The position numbers and the translations under genes are program-made. From the NCBI GenBank assembly GCA_016185955.1, contig JACPMQ010000001.1, positions 1 to 5,610 on the forward strand: 5,610 nt of DNA, in the 5' to 3' direction. Each line of letters opens with the position of its first letter. Positions within the stretch are counted from its first letter, which is position 1. The stretch comes from Candidatus Woesearchaeota archaeon. Its GTDB lineage: Archaea; Nanobdellota; Nanobdellia; Woesearchaeales; GW2011-AR4. Shown here one piece after another: positions 1-5,015 of the stretch. The notes under the pieces are model-generated. The model did no database searches and had not been told where the DNA came from. It saw nothing but the letters and a program-made list of their open reading frames with translations.

Positions 1-94
1 CCATTTTGATAGCACAATCAACATTCTTCTGCTTGCCTACCGCCCCTTATTTTGGAGCAGCCACTTTAAGTTTCATACATCTTTAGAATAAGAG

Positions 95-108
95 GTGTTA
101 GCAGTTAC
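95..108 (+). repeat. Dispersed repeat, copy 1 (GTGTTAGCAGTTAC)
   Basis: This 14-base motif occurs again, exactly and in reverse complement, at 5459-5472. Similarity continues loosely beyond it on the same side: both copies are followed, in the motif's orientation, by ATTA, TATTCTT and then TTTGCGAA with small gaps. This suggests a longer degenerate repeat rather than a chance match. Confidence 0.55.
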
Positions 109-128
109 TTTTTCATTAGTATTCTTGT

Positions 129-144
129 GGTTCGTCTTTGCGAA
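129..144 (+). repeat. Dispersed tag GGTTCGTCnTTGCGAA, copy 1
   Basis: Fifteen of 16 bases match the copy at 1659-1674. In both places the last four bases (CGAA) are the first bases of an inverted repeat, so tag and hairpin appear to form one mobile or repeated unit. The function is unknown. Confidence 0.55.
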
Positions 145-181
145 ACACTAAAAAATCCGAAAACGGATTTTTGGTGTTTCG
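141..181. terminator. Hairpin with long AT-rich stem, possible terminator
   Basis: The left arm (141-159) and right arm (164-181) pair over about 18 bp with one T-G wobble and one bulged A, around an AAAA loop. Each strand carries a T-run in its second arm. The left arm shares AAACACTAAAAAATC plus a following YG with the hairpin at 3800-3840, so the two look like members of one family. Which transcript it ends is unclear, because the next gene rightwards starts at 271 on the plus strand. Confidence 0.55.
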
Positions 182-210
182 GAGGCATACGCCACCGCTT
201 TGGCTTAATT

Positions 211-220
211 TACTCGAGTA
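211..220. promoter_or_regulatory. Perfect 10-bp palindrome upstream of the promoter
   Basis: TACTCGAGTA is its own reverse complement. It lies about 25 bases upstream of the TATA box of the methylthiotransferase gene, a position where archaeal activators can bind. It may equally be chance. Confidence 0.2.
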
Positions 221-234
221 GATACTAAATTAAT

Positions 235-250
235 AAAAAAATTTATAATA
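235..250 (+). promoter_or_regulatory. Archaeal promoter (A-rich BRE plus TATA box), methylthiotransferase gene
   Basis: A purine run (235-240) precedes TTTATAATA (242-250). The TATA centre is about 25 bases before the ATG at 271, so transcription should begin at or just before the start codon. No Shine-Dalgarno is present, which fits a leaderless message. Confidence 0.7.
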
Positions 251-270
251 TGCAATAGTTACTTAATATC

Positions 271-1602
271 ATGGCTAAAATTTATGTGCAGACGCATGGG
301 TGCAGCGCAAATCTTTCTGAATCAGAAGCAATGATGGGGTTATTAAGCAATGCAGGCTTTCAGATTGTGGATGAAATGGAGTATTCTGATATAAATATAA
401 TAAATATTTGCACTGTTAAAGGCCCTAATGTCCCTTTAAAAGAAATACAAAAATTTACAGAGCAATTTCCAGACAAAAAATTAATTGTTGCAGGATGCAT
501 AACCAGAGATATAATTCCTCTAATAAGGAATATAAATCAGGAAGCAAGTTTAATCAATACGCATAACATCCATAGAATTTGCGAAGCAGTTGAAGAGGCA
601 TTGCATGGCAATGTGCTGGAAGCGCTAACTCAGGAAAGAATTATAAAGGCAGAGCTGCCTAAAATAAGGACAAATAAAGTTATTGGGATTGTGCCAATTG
701 CTTCCGGCTGCGCTGATTTCTGCACATATTGCTCGGTAAAGCTGATTAAAGGCAATATTTTCAGTTATCCTGAGCCTTACATTATTAATGAAGTCAAAAG
801 GAATATTGAGCAGAACTGCAAGGAAATATGGCTAACTTCGCAGGATAATGGAGCTTATGGGCTCGACAAAGATGAAAGGGATGAAAGAAAACTTCCAAAG
901 CTGCTGAATGAGATTCTTGAAAAGGTTAATGGCAATTATAAAATAAGGCTTGGCATGATTAATCCAAGGCACATCATTGAGATAATTGACGAGCTTATAA
1001 AAATCTATCAGGATGAAAGAATGTTTAAGTTTTTACATATACCTGTTGAAGCAGGAAACAATGAAATTCTTGGAAAGATGAAAAGGAAATACACAATTCA
1101 TGATTTCAGGCAAATAGTGGACAAATTCAGGAGATATGTAAAAGATATAACAATTGCAACCGATATGATTGTAGGCTTTCCCACTGAAACAGAGCTGCAA
1201 TTTCAGGATTCATTGCATTTAGTGCAGGAAATAAAGCCAGATGTGCTAAATATTGCAAGATTTTCGCCTAGGCCAAATACTATTGCTGCTAAAATGGGGC
1301 AGCTGCACGGGAATATCAAAAAGGAAAGAAGCAGGGCTTTGACTGAATTATTTACCGACATTGCACTAAAGCAAAATAAAAAATGGATTGGGTGGAAAGG
1401 GAAAATAATAATTGATGAAATAGGCAAAGACAACACTTGGGTTGGAAGAAATTTTGCATACAAGCCCGTTATTGTAAGGGGCAATTTTAATTTAGGCGAT
1501 GAAATTGAAGTGGAAATAAAAGATAATACTTGCTACGATTTAAGGGCAGATGTATTGGATGTGCCTAACATAGAGATTAGCGTTGAAAGGAATTTTACGT
1601 AA
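271..1602 (+). CDS. Archaeal MiaB-like tRNA methylthiotransferase (t6A37 to ms2t6A37)
   Basis: This is a radical-SAM enzyme expected to add a methylthio group to N6-threonylcarbamoyladenosine at position 37 of ANN-decoding tRNAs (the archaeal/eukaryotic e-MtaB, CDKAL1-like branch). The domain order is standard. The N-terminal UPF0004 domain carries the second-cluster cysteines C11 (THGCSAN), C47 and C76. The radical-SAM core carries C147-C151-C154 in the CX3CX2C pattern, the usual ligands of the SAM-binding 4Fe-4S cluster. A C-terminal TRAM domain covers about 372-432. The length of 443 residues is slightly short of or equal to archaeal relatives. The start is set by the TATA box 25 bases upstream and the family-typical MxKIYVxTxGC opening. 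One oddity is the usual HIPVQSGS motif, which reads HIPVEAGN at 256-263. Two hairpins follow the stop. Family assignment is firm; the exact tRNA substrate is inferred from family knowledge. Confidence 0.93.
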   Translation: MAKIYVQTHGCSANLSESEAMMGLLSNAGFQIVDEMEYSDINIINICTVKGPNVPLKEIQKFTEQFPDKKLIVAGCITRDIIPLIRNINQEASLINTHNIHRICEAVEEALHGNVLEALTQERIIKAELPKIRTNKVIGIVPIASGCADFCTYCSVKLIKGNIFSYPEPYIINEVKRNIEQNCKEIWLTSQDNGAYGLDKDERDERKLPKLLNEILEKVNGNYKIRLGMINPRHIIEIIDELIKIYQDERMFKFLHIPVEAGNNEILGKMKRKYTIHDFRQIVDKFRRYVKDITIATDMIVGFPTETELQFQDSLHLVQEIKPDVLNIARFSPRPNTIAAKMGQLHGNIKKERSRALTELFTDIALKQNKKWIGWKGKIIIDEIGKDNTWVGRNFAYKPVIVRGNFNLGDEIEVEIKDNTCYDLRADVLDVPNIEISVERNFT

Positions 1603-1637
1603 AAATTCTGCTGTCCGCAGACAGCGGAATTTTTACG
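1598..1637. terminator. 18-bp hairpin at the end of the methylthiotransferase gene
   Basis: Arms 1598-1615 and 1620-1637 pair throughout with a single T-G wobble, around a 4-base CGCA loop, and the left arm includes the TAA stop. The second arm carries TTTTT. It sits between two converging genes and probably ends the plus-strand message. Parts of both arms (AAAATTCTGC and GGAATTTTTAC) recur in the hairpin at 2541-2574. Confidence 0.65.
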
Positions 1638-1658
1638 AGCGCAGTTTATTGGTTTCGC

Positions 1659-1674
1659 GGTTCGTCATTGCGAA
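1659..1674 (+). repeat. Dispersed tag GGTTCGTCnTTGCGAA, copy 2
   Basis: This is the second copy of the tag at 129-144, with one mismatch (A for T at the ninth base). It again runs directly into an inverted repeat whose arm starts with CGAA (1671). Confidence 0.55.
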
Positions 1675-1708
1675 TTTTTTTGTCAATAGTGAACTGGCAA
1701 AAAAATCG
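1671..1708. terminator. Second hairpin between converging genes, T7/A7 arms
   Basis: Bases 1674-1685 pair with 1695-1706 (one G-T wobble) around a 9-base loop. Beyond a single bulged A, 1671-1672 pair with 1707-1708. Each strand shows a run of seven T residues, so the structure could stop transcription from both directions: the methylthiotransferase gene from the left and the zinc-ribbon gene, which stops at 1743, from the right. Confidence 0.55.
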
Positions 1709-1742
1709 ATGGGGACAGATAGAATCAGTTAAAACTTAATAT

Positions 1743-1880
1743 TCAATCAAACACTAAGCCGCATCTTTTGCAAAACCTTTCTCCTTTCTCAAATTCTATA
1801 TTTTTGCTTCCGCAGTCAGGGCATACATTTAATTTTTCCTCGCGGCTCAGGCTTTCAAGACTCTTATTTAATGATTGCAT
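1743..1880 (-). CDS. 45-residue TFIIB-type zinc-ribbon protein
   Basis: The minus strand encodes a 45-residue protein from ATG (1880-1878) to TGA. The first 18 residues are polar and possibly helical. The rest is one zinc ribbon with ligands C20, C23, C37 and C40: CPDCG, 13 residues, then CKRCGLV. The order CPxCGS...GExxCxxCGLV is that of the N-terminal ribbon of archaeal TFB/eukaryotic TFIIB, but the B-finger and cyclin repeats are absent, so this is a stand-alone ribbon. Possible roles are binding RNA polymerase, DNA, RNA or the ribosome; none can be chosen from sequence. A TATA-like element 25 bases upstream predicts a leaderless message and supports this start; no in-frame upstream ATG is seen nearby. 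It diverges from the eL41 gene. The four-cysteine pattern makes a chance frame unlikely. Other small ribbons, such as ribosomal or rubredoxin-like ones, are possible relatives. Confidence 0.78.
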   Translation of the reverse strand: MQSLNKSLESLSREEKLNVCPDCGSKNIEFEKGERFCKRCGLVFD

Positions 1881-1900
1881 GGCCTTTCTAAAGAATGTGC

Positions 1901-1910
1901 ATTTTTAAAT
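1901..1910 (-). promoter_or_regulatory. TATA box of the zinc-ribbon gene
   Basis: On the minus strand this reads ATTTAAAAAT, centred about 25 bases before the ATG at 1880. It therefore predicts a leaderless transcript. It lies back to back with the plus-strand TATA box at 1933-1940. Confidence 0.55.
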
Positions 1911-1932
1911 GTTTTGATTTTGAGGGCAAAGA

Positions 1933-1940
1933 TTTATATA
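1933..1940 (+). promoter_or_regulatory. TATA box of the eL41 gene
   Basis: TTTATATA is centred 26 bases before the ATG at 1963 and preceded by purines (GCAAAGA). The predicted start of transcription falls on that ATG, not on the ATG at 2001. This argues that the gene begins at 1963. Confidence 0.68.
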
Positions 1941-1962
1941 TTTCTACAAAAATCATTTTTCC

Positions 1963-2066
1963 ATGAAGAGAAGTTCTAGACGCTGGAAAAAAAAAGGCAG
2001 ATGAGATGGAAGTGGCAGCGCAAAAGAATGAAGAAAGAAAAAAGAAGAAGGCAGAAGCAAAGATAA
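1963..2066 (+). CDS. rpl41e: Ribosomal protein eL41, split over two reading frames
   Basis: eL41 is the very small, arginine/lysine-rich peptide that bridges the ribosomal subunits. Two overlapping frames together give it. From 1963 the frame reads MKRSSRRWKKKGR and stops at TGA (2002-2004). From 2001 a second frame reads MRWKWQRKRMKK... to TAA (2064-2066), 21 residues of nearly pure basic sequence. The pattern MRxKWxxKRM matches eukaryotic eL41. From memory, Thermococcales eL41 runs as one chain through a WKKKGRMRWKW block, so both halves look like parts of one protein of about 34 residues. The halves join if the ribosome or polymerase slips on A9 (1987-1995), giving WKKKRQMRWKW, or if the shared A2001 is read twice, giving WKKKGRMRWKW. 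An indel or assembly error in A9 is the plain alternative, and coupled re-initiation at ATGA another. The second frame alone (2001-2066) is intact. Only the joined product is in doubt. Confidence 0.8.
1987..2004 (+). other. A9 slippery run and ATGA stop/start overlap in eL41
   Basis: Nine A residues (1987-1995) are followed by GGCAG and then ATGA (2001-2004), where the TGA stop of the first frame overlaps the ATG of the second. One extra A in the message, or a -1 shift on the run, fuses the frames without meeting a stop. No good Shine-Dalgarno precedes the ATG at 2001. Confidence 0.6.
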
Positions 2067-2100
2067 GCAGTTAGGATTATATTTTAAATTATAAAAAGCC

Positions 2101-2109
2101 GGAAGTGAT
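2101..2109 (+). promoter_or_regulatory. Strong ribosome binding site of the SecB-like gene
   Basis: GGAAGTGAT matches the full archaeal anti-Shine-Dalgarno complement GGAGGTGAT at 8 of 9 bases, 5 bases before the ATG at 2115. It rules out the out-of-frame GTG and ATG triplets just upstream. It also indicates a leadered message, so the gene is probably read on from eL41. Confidence 0.7.
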
Positions 2110-2114
2110 GCACT

Positions 2115-2528
2115 ATGACAATTGTTGGGTTTAATTTTACAAAAATTAATGCGGAAAAGAAAGAAGCTGCAAAGGATAAGATAAATGTAAGCAATAATGT
2201 TTCTATATCAGACATAGAAGAAAAAAAGCTTTCAATTGGAAGCGAAAAACAAAAAATACTCGGATTTTCTTTTGAGTTTATATCCAAATATGAGCCGGAT
2301 ATAGGCTCTATAAAGCTAAACGGAGAAATTCTGGTTATGGACGATTCGAGCAAAGCAAAGGATGTTCTTGATGGATGGAAAAAAGGCAAGAAAATTCCAA
2401 AAGAAATTATGACTGATATTTTAAATGCAATATTGGCCAAATGCCACATTCATGCCTTGATTTTGAGCGAAGAAATAAATCTTCCGCCGCCAGTGCCTCT
2501 TCCAAAGCTGCAGGCAGCAGAACCATAG
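2115..2528 (+). CDS. Conserved archaeal-type protein with SecB-like layout
   Basis: This 137-residue cytosolic protein has no signal peptide or membrane segment. Four likely beta strands are seen: 3-12, 21-36, about 47-60 (ILGFSFEFISKYEP) and 62-76 (IGSIKLNGEILVMDD). One or two helices follow (95-120), then a proline-rich tail LPPPVPLPKL (123-132). Strands, then helices, then a proline-containing tail is the layout of SecB, the export chaperone, and SecB-like proteins are known in archaea (MJ0357). I make this link on layout only; the sequence match is not strong, so substrate and role stay open. The gene lies 48 bases after eL41 and has a strong Shine-Dalgarno, so it is probably co-transcribed with eL41. 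It converges on the GH57 gene, with a hairpin between them. The real-gene call is well supported, the SecB-like call weakly. Confidence 0.8.
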   Translation: MTIVGFNFTKINAEKKEAAKDKINVSNNVSISDIEEKKLSIGSEKQKILGFSFEFISKYEPDIGSIKLNGEILVMDDSSKAKDVLDGWKKGKKIPKEIMTDILNAILAKCHIHALILSEEINLPPPVPLPKLQAAEP

Positions 2529-2540
2529 GCTGCTTCATTT

Positions 2541-2574
2541 TGAAAATTCTGCATTCTAAACTATGGAATTTTTA
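2541..2574. terminator. Hairpin between converging genes
   Basis: Arms 2541-2551 and 2564-2574 pair over 11 positions, three of them G-T wobbles, around a 12-base loop, with TTTTT in the second arm. It lies in the 56-base gap between the SecB-like gene (+) and the GH57 gene (-), so it can serve both. AAAATTCTGC and GGAATTTTTAC are shared with the hairpin at 1598-1637. Confidence 0.5.
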
Positions 2575-2584
2575 CCAGCATATT

Positions 2585-3772
2585 TTATAATTCGTTTTTT
2601 AGTTTCAGCTTCATATCGTGGATTATGTTCATAAACGCTATAAAAGAGTCGTAAGGGCTTTCATAAGGGTTAAAATATTTATGCACGTCTCCGTCATTAA
2701 ACCATTTTGTGCACATGTAATAAAAATGGTCGCTTGTCTGCAATTTTCTCCAATTTTCCAGCAAAGTTTTGTTTCCAGACGCCTTTACAGAGGCTTCCAT
2801 TAAATAAAGCTCCTTTATCGCGCTTGTTTGCATTTTATTGCCAAGCCATGCGCTTAAGTCACGCTCCACGTCTGCCCAGCTTACCACATTATGGATGTCA
2901 AGCTTTTCAACAGCATCATATTTTTTAACAGCCTCGCTTAACATTAAAAATTCATTATCCTGATGCTTTAATATTTCAAAGGGAAGATGCTTCAGAAATT
3001 CAAAAATGCCCTTGTCTTCCCATTGGTGCTCTCCAAATGTCTCATAATCCATAAATAAATTAACCACATTTCCGTTGCCATTCACTGTATTTACCCACTG
3101 GCTGAACTTAGGGGCTGTCAAAGGAAATTCTTTCCAGCTTTTTTCAGAAAAGCGGAACGCAATATCATCACTCAACTTGTAATTTTTAAGGAGCAGCTTG
3201 ATATTGTCTGCGGTTTTTGCTTTATACACGAAGTTTGGGCTTCTCCAGCCTAAGATATGGTCAGCGCCTTCTGCCAAAACTGCATTAAAGCCCATTTTTT
3301 CCGCGCAATTTGCCAGCTCATTATTGTATATAAGCTCAGTATTCCTAAAAATCTTTGGCTTGCAGTTAAACAGTTTTTTCATTGCATTATTATGCATCTT
3401 TACTTGCTCCATAAATTCATCTTTGGAATACAAAAATGAAAGCGAATGGTGATAAGTTTCTCCCAAAAATTCAACGCATTTTGTTTTTGAAAGCTCTTTA
3501 AAGCTGTCTAGCACTTCCGGCATGTACATCTGGAATTGCTCAAGAGCCATTCCTGTAATTGAATAGCTTACTTTAAATTTGCCGTCCATTTTGTTTATTA
3601 GCTCAAGAATTAATTTGTTTGTCGGAAGATAGCATTTTTTTGTTACTTTCTGCATAATCTGCGTATTTTTTTGCGCATCAAAATAGTCATTTGCATTGCC
3701 TATGTCAAAAATGCTGTATTTCCTTATCCTAAAAGGCTGATGCACCTGAAAATAAAAGCATACACTTACCAT
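2585..3772 (-). CDS. Glycoside hydrolase family 57, alpha-amylase-like (MJ1611 type)
   Basis: GH57 enzymes are retaining enzymes that cut or transfer alpha-1,4 or alpha-1,6 glucan bonds. The family's conserved regions appear in order: HQPFR at 11-15; GETYHHS at 104-110; FRNTELIYN at 142-150, whose E146 is the expected nucleophile; MDYETFGEHQW at 241-251, whose D242 is the expected acid/base; and DHFYYMCTKW at 348-357. The N-terminal opening, the SITG at 71-74 and the FRNTELIYN and MDYETFGEH forms resemble the methanogen MJ1611 branch. At 395 residues it is catalytic barrel plus helical part, without extra domains. No signal peptide is seen, so it should act inside the cell on stored glucan. 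The start is fixed by the HQP spacing and a GAGGT ribosome site 4 bases upstream. It is the last gene of the regulator-glycosyltransferase-GH57 cluster, with a 48-base gap holding a hairpin. Hydrolase, branching and transferase activity cannot be told apart here. Confidence 0.93.
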   Translation of the reverse strand: MVSVCFYFQVHQPFRIRKYSIFDIGNANDYFDAQKNTQIMQKVTKKCYLPTNKLILELINKMDGKFKVSYSITGMALEQFQMYMPEVLDSFKELSKTKCVEFLGETYHHSLSFLYSKDEFMEQVKMHNNAMKKLFNCKPKIFRNTELIYNNELANCAEKMGFNAVLAEGADHILGWRSPNFVYKAKTADNIKLLLKNYKLSDDIAFRFSEKSWKEFPLTAPKFSQWVNTVNGNGNVVNLFMDYETFGEHQWEDKGIFEFLKHLPFEILKHQDNEFLMLSEAVKKYDAVEKLDIHNVVSWADVERDLSAWLGNKMQTSAIKELYLMEASVKASGNKTLLENWRKLQTSDHFYYMCTKWFNDGDVHKYFNPYESPYDSFIAFMNIIHDMKLKLKNEL

Positions 3773-3776
3773 TTTT

Positions 3777-3781
3777 ACCTC
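3777..3781 (-). promoter_or_regulatory. Ribosome binding site GAGGT of the GH57 gene
   Basis: The minus strand reads GAGGTAAAAATG, a good Shine-Dalgarno core with a short 4-base spacer. It shows that this gene is translated from a leadered or internal message. Just upstream, TTTTTTAAAAAAAA (3782-3795) could act as a weak TATA element but is too close to give a normal leader. Confidence 0.6.
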
Positions 3782-3799
3782 TTTTTTTTAAAAAATTGT

Positions 3800-3840
3800 A
3801 AAACACTAAAAAATCTGCAATCAATATTTTTTAGTGTTTT
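3800..3840. terminator. Perfect 15-bp hairpin overlapping the glycosyltransferase stop
   Basis: Arms 3800-3814 and 3826-3840 are exact reverse complements around an 11-base loop. On the minus strand the first arm encodes the last codons of the glycosyltransferase and the TGA lies in the loop, so a terminating ribosome would cover it. A T-run follows the second arm. It may terminate or attenuate the message before GH57, or protect a processed 3' end. It shares AAACACTAAAAAATC with the hairpin at 141-181. Confidence 0.6.
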
Positions 3841-5014
3841 GGTTATACACCTCAATGCATTTTTTTGCGGTATCTGTCCAACTAAATTTTTTAACTTCGC
3901 AAAAGCCATTTTCGCTAAGAGTTTCCCTTAAAGGGGCATATCTTAAAACTGAAATAATTTTATTGCTTATATCATTAATGTCCCAAAAATCTATTAAAAG
4001 GCAATGCCTTATTACTTCTGAGACACCGCTGTTTTTTGACACAATCACAGGAACATTATTGGACATAGCTTCCAAAGGAGTTATGCCAAAAGGCTCTGAA
4101 ACTGAGCTTAACACATAAACATCAGCCATTTTATAGGCTTTTTCCACTTCAATGCCCTGCAAAAATCCCGCAAACAGCACTTTGTCAGCAATACCAAGCT
4201 CAGCAACCTTTTCTATTATAAAATGTTCCATGTCGCCATTGCCTGCAATCACAAATTTAACATTGCTTTCATGCTCAAGGACTTTTTTTGCTGCGTATAT
4301 AAAATAATCAGGGCCTTTTTGCAAAGTCAGCCTTCCGAGGAATAAGACAATTTTGTCATTTTTTTTGATACCATAGCTTTCACTATCTTTTTCTTGCTCA
4401 AAATCAATTGCATTGTGGACTATGCTTATTTTTTCCGGGCTTATGTTATATTTTTCCACAATCATTTGCTTTGTGTAATTGCTGACTGCAATAATGGAAT
4501 CTGCTGAATTCATTCCATCTTTTTCGATGCTATAGACATAAGGATTTATCCCATTGCCTCCGGTTCTGTCAAATTCAGTTGCATGCACATGCACTATCAA
4601 AGGCTTTTTCTTTATTTTTTTTGCATTAATTCCGGCTTTAAAGGTCATCCAGTCGTGGCAATGTATAACATCAAAATCCTCGTCTGCTGCGATTTTTTTT
4701 GCAGCTTCCGCGTATCTACGCACTTCATCAAACAGGGTATCGCCGTAAATTTTTGAAGCTGCCCTTTTGCTTTTTTCCAAGTAAGACCTTGAATTCATGT
4801 AAGGGCTTAGCACGGTGCTTATTTTTTTTATTGAAATCATGCTTGTTGAAATTATTCTGGCAAATTCTGCTTTCATATTTTCCGGATACTCAGGAAGCAC
4901 TAAAGTGACTTGCACATTTTTTTTGCTTAACCCTTTTGTTAGGCCATAGCATGCAGTTCCTAATCCTCCGCTGCTTACAGGAGGAAATTCCCAGCCAAAC
5001 ATTAGCACTTTCAT
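3821..5014 (-). CDS. GT4-type glycosyltransferase, probable archaeal glycogen synthase
   Basis: This is a GT-B fold enzyme of 397 residues that should transfer glucose from a nucleotide sugar to a growing alpha-glucan. The N-terminal half has the GGLG motif (16-19) that grips the donor in starch/glycogen synthases, within the GWEFPPVSSGGLGT opening, and HCHDW at 118-122. The VHATEFDRTGG stretch at 143-153 is also typical. The C-terminal half has GRLTLQKG (227-234; R228 and K233 donor-phosphate contacts) and the EX7E pair E307/E315 in EPFGITPLE. It is cytosolic, with no membrane segment. The start is canonical (MKVLMFGWEFPP) and falls one base after the regulator stop, without a Shine-Dalgarno, so translation is probably coupled. 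Pairing with a GH57 gene recalls the Methanocaldococcus MJ1606-MJ1611 glycogen region. Plain GT4 transfer to another acceptor remains possible, but GGLG and the partner gene favour glycogen. Confidence 0.9.
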   Translation of the reverse strand: MKVLMFGWEFPPVSSGGLGTACYGLTKGLSKKNVQVTLVLPEYPENMKAEFARIISTSMISIKKISTVLSPYMNSRSYLEKSKRAASKIYGDTLFDEVRRYAEAAKKIAADEDFDVIHCHDWMTFKAGINAKKIKKKPLIVHVHATEFDRTGGNGINPYVYSIEKDGMNSADSIIAVSNYTKQMIVEKYNISPEKISIVHNAIDFEQEKDSESYGIKKNDKIVLFLGRLTLQKGPDYFIYAAKKVLEHESNVKFVIAGNGDMEHFIIEKVAELGIADKVLFAGFLQGIEVEKAYKMADVYVLSSVSEPFGITPLEAMSNNVPVIVSKNSGVSEVIRHCLLIDFWDINDISNKIISVLRYAPLRETLSENGFCEVKKFSWTDTAKKCIEVYNQNTKKY

Positions 5015-5015
5015 G

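Larger units (their letters stand above)
1..232. other. Non-coding left edge with repeats and a hairpin
   Basis: No open frame of useful length or coding character is seen on either strand. The stretch holds a 14-base motif (95-108) that recurs inverted near the right edge, a 16-base tag (129-144) that recurs at 1659-1674, a strong hairpin (141-181) and a 10-base palindrome (211-220). The hairpin could end a gene lying beyond the left edge, but that gene is not visible. Confidence 0.6.

Noticed and set aside
47..76. Nine-residue minus-strand frame MKLKVAAPK at the left edge
   Set aside because: It is too short, with no promoter, ribosome site or known peptide match.
129..136. GGTTCG resembling a tRNA T-arm (also near 5428-5433)
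   Set aside because: No acceptor, D or anticodon arms can be folded around either copy; it is part of the repeated tag instead.
1203..1484. 93-residue minus-strand open frame inside the methylthiotransferase gene
   Set aside because: It is antisense to the conserved C-terminal region and has no supporting signals.
2084..2449. 121-residue minus-strand open frame opposite the SecB-like gene
   Set aside because: It lies antisense to a gene with a strong ribosome site and good protein character. Its own sequence (rich in F, S, I, L) is typical of the complement of a lysine/glutamate-rich gene.
3671..3931. Plus-strand open frame across the GH57/glycosyltransferase junction
   Set aside because: It overlaps both firm genes and the hairpin; the composition is that of an antisense shadow.
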